Part shown: positions 5,840 to 9,053 of the stretch, one piece after another | How the letters are laid out: the number at the start of each line of letters is the position of its first letter | How positions within the stretch are numbered: position 1 is the first letter of the stretch | Assembly: GCA_003170875.1 (NCBI GenBank) | Contig: PMYJ01000108.1 | Coordinates: 1-9,053 of the forward strand | Reading direction: 5' to 3' | DNA from: Candidatus Dormiibacterota bacterium | GTDB lineage: Bacteria; Chloroflexota; Dormibacteria; Aeolococcales; Aeolococcaceae | Length of the DNA: 9,053 nt | The notes under the pieces: model-generated | Seen by the model: only the letters and a program-made list of their open reading frames with translations | The model's database searches: none | What the model was told of the DNA's origin: nothing | Program-made: the position numbers and the translations under genes

Positions 5840-8065
5840 CTACGCGTCGTTGGCAGCGACGACGTGCACGTCCACGTCGGCCATGAGCCGGATGAGGCGC
5901 CGCAGCGTCTTTGAGCTGCTGTTGCGGCCGCTCCGCATCACCAGGATCTCGGTAATCCGGTGCCCGCGGGCGTAGGCGGCAACGGTGGCGGCGACGTCCC
6001 GGCCGTCGATGGTCACGAACTCTCCACCCAGCTGATGGGTGAGGGTGGCGTATCCGCCGAGAATCCTCTTCTCGACGTCGCTGCGCGGCCGCCGCCGCAC
6101 CGAGACGGCGGTCATGGCGTCGTCCCGCCGCGCGGCATGGGCGGCGGCCCGGCGGATGACCGCATCCTGACCGGACTGCGGCGGGACCAGGACCAGGACC
6201 CGGGGGCGCGCCTCCCACGGCTCGTTGATCTTCGCCGTGCTCATGTAGGCGACCAGGCGCCGGTCGCAGTGCTCGGCCACCCGGCGCAGCGCCATCTCCC
6301 GGAGCGCCGTCAGCACCTCAGGGCGGAACTCGCCCTGGAGGGCTTTGATCGCCTCGCCGGGCGGCATGATCTCCCCCTGGCGGAGCCTCTCCTCCAGCTC
6401 GGCGGGCGGGACGTCGACCAGCTCGACCTCGTCGGCGGCGTCGACGGAGGAGTCGTCGAGGATCGGCCGGTCCGCCGGGCGGCTGAGGAGCGTCCCCATC
6501 AGGCCCACGGCGCTGTGCAGGTCGCTCAGGTGGACGGTGCCGATGACGTTGATGCCGGCGGCGCGGATCCGCGGCAGGACGTGGCCGACGAGCCGGCCGG
6601 TGGTCGTCAATCCCGCGAGGTCGTCGACGGCAACGACATCGGGGTTGCGGCTGAGCAGCGCCTCGACGTCGAGCACCCCCCGGGAGGCCGGCGACCCGGG
6701 GCCGTCCAGCAGCGGCAGACTTCCCAGCCGGGCGGCGCCCCCGCCGCTCACGGCGCCGACCACCACATCCGTCCCCCGGCCGGCGCGGCGGCGGGCCTCG
6801 TCAAGCATCGAGGTGGTCGCGCCGGCCCCGCGCGCGTAGCTGATGTAGAGGCGAAGGCCGCCGCGAGGTCGAGCCTCCGTCATATTGCGCAGCAGGGAGT
6901 CGGGGTCGGGCCGGTCCTGGTGGGCGAAGGGCGCGGCGGCGTAGCGCGCGATGACGTGGACGTCGACGTCGGGGAGACCCTCGATCACCCGGTCGACCAC
7001 CGTCGGGCGCATCCGGGCCAGGAAGCCGCGGGGATGCGGCTCCCCCATCACCACGTGGCGGCAGCCACGCTCGCGGGCGATGGCGATCAGGGTGGCGGCG
7101 ACATCGGGCGACTCCGGTTCCAGCACCACCGTCTGCAGCTCGTCGGCGAGCCGGTGCCAGCCCACGTCGGGACCCGGGTCGGCGGCCGCGTCCTCGATGG
7201 TGCGGACGTGGACGACCGTGCAGAAGCCGCGCTGGCGGCGGGCCTGGCGCACGCCTCGGCGGATCAGCGCCTCCGCCGACGCCCCTCCGGAGACGGCGGT
7301 CAGGACGTCCTCCGGAGGAGCCTGGACCCCGCCGCGCTCCTCCTCCACGCGCTCCGCCACCAGCCTCAGCCCCAGCTCGCGGAGCGCCGCCAGATTGCCC
7401 GGTCGGAAGAAGTTGCGCAGCGCCATGTCCACCCGCTCGGCCGGGTAGACGTTGCCGTGGCGCATCCGCTTGCGGAGCGCCTCGGGGGTGATGTCGATGA
7501 ACTGGACCTCGTCGGCGCGGTCGAGGACGGTGTCGGGCACGGTCTCGTGGACCGTGATCCCGGTGATCCGCTGGACCACGTCCTTCACCGATTCGAGGTG
7601 CTGGATGTTCATGGTCGTGATCACGTCGATGCCCGCGTCGCGGATGTCCTCGATGTCCTCCCAGCGCTTGTGATGGCGCACCCCGGGAGCATTGGTGTGG
7701 GCCAGCTCGTCGATCAGGACGATCTGCGGCCGGCGGGCGAGCACGGCCTCCACGTCCATCTCGGAGAGCTGGGTCCCGCGGTAGTCGACGGTGATCCGGG
7801 GCAGCACCTCGAGGGTGCCGATCGCCTCGGCGGTGCGCGCCCGTCCGTGGGTCTCGATGAAGCCGAGGACCACGTCCTCGCCGGCGTCGTGCCGGTCGCG
7901 ACCCTCGCGCAGCATGGCGAAGGTCTTGCCCGAGCCGGGCATCGCTCCCAGGTAGGCCTTGAGCCGGCCCCGGGTCGGGGAAGGCGGACCGGCCAAGTTG
8001 CCAGTGGCCGGAGACGTGGCGTCGCCCACGGCGACGGTCGCTGCCTCGTGTGGAGATTCGGTCAT
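5840..8065 (-). CDS. kdpD: KdpD-type potassium sensor input protein with tandemly duplicated KdpD-UspA unit and no kinase domain
   Basis: 741 aa from ATG at 8065. Residues 34-377 are a canonical KdpD cytoplasmic region: Walker A GAMPGSGKT (40-48), Walker B IVLIDELAHTNAPG (115-128), the conserved TTMNIQHLESVKDVV (150-164), ADEVQFIDITPEAL (184-197), then a UspA-like domain ending in PDVDVHVIA. Residues 403-737 repeat the same order in diverged form: RGAGATTS at Walker A with the Lys replaced by Ala, VVAVDDLAG at Walker B, INVIGTVHLSDLHS, ADEVELVDVPPAEL, and a UspA-like domain ending ADVDVHVVA. No membrane segment, HisKA or HATPase domain is present, whereas classical KdpD (~900 aa) has all of these. 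The KdpD region normally senses potassium or turgor status and tunes the kinase; here it would have to act in trans. The gene lies 110 nt after kdpC. The start is uncertain: ATG has GAGGAGG only 2 nt upstream; TTG at 8119 lacks any site. Confidence 0.93.
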   Translation of the reverse strand: MTESPHEAATVAVGDATSPATGNLAGPPSPTRGRLKAYLGAMPGSGKTFAMLREGRDRHDAGEDVVLGFIETHGRARTAEAIGTLEVLPRITVDYRGTQLSEMDVEAVLARRPQIVLIDELAHTNAPGVRHHKRWEDIEDIRDAGIDVITTMNIQHLESVKDVVQRITGITVHETVPDTVLDRADEVQFIDITPEALRKRMRHGNVYPAERVDMALRNFFRPGNLAALRELGLRLVAERVEEERGGVQAPPEDVLTAVSGGASAEALIRRGVRQARRQRGFCTVVHVRTIEDAAADPGPDVGWHRLADELQTVVLEPESPDVAATLIAIARERGCRHVVMGEPHPRGFLARMRPTVVDRVIEGLPDVDVHVIARYAAAPFAHQDRPDPDSLLRNMTEARPRGGLRLYISYARGAGATTSMLDEARRRAGRGTDVVVGAVSGGGAARLGSLPLLDGPGSPASRGVLDVEALLSRNPDVVAVDDLAGLTTTGRLVGHVLPRIRAAGINVIGTVHLSDLHSAVGLMGTLLSRPADRPILDDSSVDAADEVELVDVPPAELEERLRQGEIMPPGEAIKALQGEFRPEVLTALREMALRRVAEHCDRRLVAYMSTAKINEPWEARPRVLVLVPPQSGQDAVIRRAAAHAARRDDAMTAVSVRRRPRSDVEKRILGGYATLTHQLGGEFVTIDGRDVAATVAAYARGHRITEILVMRSGRNSSSKTLRRLIRLMADVDVHVVAANDA
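5855..6859 (-). repeat. Second (degenerate) KdpD-UspA copy within the KdpD protein
   Basis: Codons 403-737. It aligns collinearly with copy 1 but lacks the Walker A lysine and the HTNAPG motif after Walker B. The stretch ADEV-(x)-D-(x)-P-(x)-L-(x)-RxRxG ... FRPxxLxALRE ... VAE is shared with copy 1, as is the closing DVDVHV. Confidence 0.85.
6935..7966 (-). repeat. First (canonical) KdpD-UspA copy within the KdpD protein
   Basis: Codons 34-377. Walker A and B are intact and the UspA-like domain spans about residues 252-377. A linker of roughly 25 polar residues (378-402) joins it to the second copy. Confidence 0.88.
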
Positions 8066-8175
8066 CGCCTCCTCGCCCACCCGGACGGTCCGGCCCGGGG
8101 CCGGCTGATCCTCTGCCAAGTGTACCCGGGCAGGCTCACGGCAACCCTTCCTCCCGACGCAGCCAGCGCCGCCGA
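8066..8175 (-). promoter_or_regulatory. kdpC-kdpD intergenic region
   Basis: This 110-nt gap is long for an operon joint. It holds a perfect GC inverted repeat (8090-8104, CCGGCCC-G-GGGCCGG), a TACACT sequence on the minus strand that could be a weak -10 without a well-placed -35, and the GAGGAGG site before the chosen kdpD ATG. kdpD may have its own weak promoter in addition to read-through from kdpC. Confidence 0.3.
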
Positions 8176-8973
8176 TCAGCCGAGCGCCGGCGGCGGACCG
8201 AACGCCTTGTTCATGGCGAGGTTGAGCTGGAGGACGTTCACGTCGGACTCTCCGAAGATCCAGAGGACGCGGCCGGTGATGTTGTTCTCGACCAGGGTGT
8301 GCACCTGGGCGGCGGAGATGCCGCGCGCCTCGGCCACCATGTTGACCTGCGCCAGAGCCGCCGCCACGCTGATGTCCGGGTCGAAGCTGGTGAAGTCGCC
8401 GGTCGCCAGGTCTATGGGGATAGGAGTTGTCTTGGCCCCGGTGCTAAGGCAGTGGGCGCTCGGGTCGGTGACCGCCTGCTGGAGCTGGGACGCGGTGAAG
8501 GAGCCGGCGGTGTCGATGCCCACACAGTGCAGGTAGCCGGCGTAGGTGTCGACCTGCTCGATCAGCAGGGCGTTGCTGGGGGCGAGGTTGCTGCCCTGCG
8601 AGTTGTTGGACTCGCACGGCGGGCTGAGGGGCAGCACCATCTCGGTGCCGCTGGAGGTGGTCTGCACGGAGTACGACGGGCGCCCCTGGAAGTAGCGAGG
8701 GTCGGCCGTGTAGAAGGTGTGTCCCTGGTACTGAGTGGTCTGGAAGACCGCGGTCCCGGACACGTTCTTGGTCTCGTAGTAGCACTCGCCGATCAGGTTG
8801 GCGCCGACCACGGTCCCGCTGGAGTTCTTGATCAGGCCGCCGTTAGCCTGGCCGTTGAAGGCCACCTGGGACACGCCCAGCATCACCAGCGGGTAGATGA
8901 GGCCACAGAGTACGGCGATCACCAAGGTGATCCGCACCGCGATGAGCAGCTGCTTGGGGAAATTGCTAAACAT
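8176..8973 (-). CDS. kdpC: Potassium-transporting ATPase KdpC subunit, enlarged
   Basis: 265 aa, against about 190 for most KdpC proteins. KdpC is the single-span subunit of the KdpFABC high-affinity K+ pump and assists the transporting core. One N-terminal membrane segment (about 9-33) is followed by family landmarks: QANGGLI (42-48), VVGANLIGE (55-63), DPRYFQGRPS (91-100), GSNLAPSN (127-134), PIPIDLATGDFTSFDPDIS (184-202), AAALAQVNMVAEARGIS, and the closing GESDVNVLQLNLAMNKA. The extra length lies between these landmarks, around residues 63-90, 101-126 and 143-182. The predicted extracytoplasmic part contains four cysteines (64, 120, 150, 175), which might form disulfides. ATG at 8973 is 11 nt after the kdpB stop, with AAAGAAG immediately upstream. 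It is cotranscribed with kdpB and probably with kdpD. Confidence 0.95.
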   Translation of the reverse strand: MFSNFPKQLLIAVRITLVIAVLCGLIYPLVMLGVSQVAFNGQANGGLIKNSSGTVVGANLIGECYYETKNVSGTAVFQTTQYQGHTFYTADPRYFQGRPSYSVQTTSSGTEMVLPLSPPCESNNSQGSNLAPSNALLIEQVDTYAGYLHCVGIDTAGSFTASQLQQAVTDPSAHCLSTGAKTTPIPIDLATGDFTSFDPDISVAAALAQVNMVAEARGISAAQVHTLVENNITGRVLWIFGESDVNVLQLNLAMNKAFGPPPALG

Positions 8974-8984
8974 CTTCTTTCAGC

Positions 8985-9053
8985 TCAGATCATGTGAAGG
9001 CTGGTGATCACGATGTCGACGGCCTTGATGCCGATGAAGGGGAGGATGACCCC
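8985..9053 (-). CDS. kdpB: Potassium-transporting ATPase ATP-binding subunit KdpB, C-terminal end only
   Basis: Only the last 22 codons are in the window, the 5' part lying beyond base 9053. The peptide GVILPFIGIKAVDIVITSLH followed by MI and a TGA matches the final membrane helix of KdpB, the P-type ATPase subunit that hydrolyses ATP in KdpFABC. Its position 11 nt upstream of kdpC is the standard kdpABC order, so kdpA is expected further upstream on the same strand. Confidence 0.85.
   Translation of the reverse strand, partial: GVILPFIGIKAVDIVITSLHMI

Noticed and set aside
4389..6218. A 609-codon minus-strand open frame across the histidine kinase and the end of kdpD
   Set aside because: It is antisense to the kinase and out of frame with kdpD, arginine- and glycine-rich, and has no family motif.
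6950..6980. Palindrome-like GACGTGGACGTCGACGTC repeat, considered as an operator
   Set aside because: It encodes the DVDVHV end of the first UspA-like domain, and a similar stretch encodes the same peptide at the end of the second copy. The repetition is explained by the protein duplication and GC-rich codons.
5855..7310. A c-di-AMP binding site in the UspA-like domains, as described for Staphylococcus aureus KdpD
   Set aside because: The SxS...FTAxY motif is not convincingly present in either copy: the first reads FCTVVH and the second MTAVS at the corresponding place, so I do not claim c-di-AMP binding.
8066..8119. TTG start at 8119 for the KdpD protein, adding 18 residues
   Set aside because: No Shine-Dalgarno precedes it and the added residues show no conserved feature. 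The ATG at 8065 has GAGGAGG close by. The spacing there is short, so the longer form is not fully excluded.
5960..8536. An 858-codon open frame on the plus strand, the longest in the window
   Set aside because: It lies antisense to kdpD and kdpC, whose protein motifs are unambiguous. Its translation is low-complexity (runs of G, R, D, V, H) with no recognisable domain, as expected of a frame shadow in high-GC DNA.

Overview
This is a high-GC window of ordinary chromosomal genes with no mobile element, tRNA, rRNA or CRISPR array that I can see. The base composition, GTG starts, and -10-like boxes directly in front of several start codons suggest an actinobacterium or a high-GC Chloroflexota/Dormibacterota-type soil lineage. 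The sequence alone does not settle the phylum.

Layout. Bases 1-4083 are all on the minus strand. Read in the direction of transcription they hold a small stand-alone Lrp/AsnC ligand-binding (RAM) domain protein, a CDP-alcohol phosphatidyltransferase family membrane protein, threonine 3-dehydrogenase (tdh), glycine C-acetyltransferase (kbl), and an ECF-type RNA polymerase sigma factor that runs off the left edge. tdh and kbl overlap by four bases. Together they convert L-threonine to glycine and acetyl-CoA. From a divergent control region at 4084-4155, two plus-strand genes follow: a small hypothetical membrane protein and a sensor histidine kinase with a KdpD-like membrane (DUF4118) module. 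Bases 5840-9053 are again on the minus strand and hold the tail of a potassium-transport operon: the end of kdpB, then kdpC, then a KdpD-type sensor protein. The histidine kinase and this KdpD converge tail to tail with 32 bp between them.

The most unusual object is the KdpD protein. It has no transmembrane region and no kinase module. It consists of two tandem copies of the cytoplasmic KdpD-ATPase plus UspA-like unit. The first copy keeps Walker A and Walker B. The second has lost the Walker A lysine and much of the nucleotide-binding signature, so it looks like a pseudo-ATPase regulatory half. The parts missing from this protein, the DUF4118 membrane module and the HisKA/HATPase kinase, are encoded by the neighbouring convergent gene. 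The window therefore appears to hold a split Kdp sensor with an internally duplicated input protein. No kdpE response regulator is in view. KdpC is also enlarged (265 aa) and carries four cysteines in its predicted extracytoplasmic part.

Smaller points of interest are an ECF sigma factor with no ATG/GTG/TTG available but an ATC codon at ideal distance from a strong Shine-Dalgarno, a long inverted repeat between kbl and that gene, and three candidate leaderless promoters.
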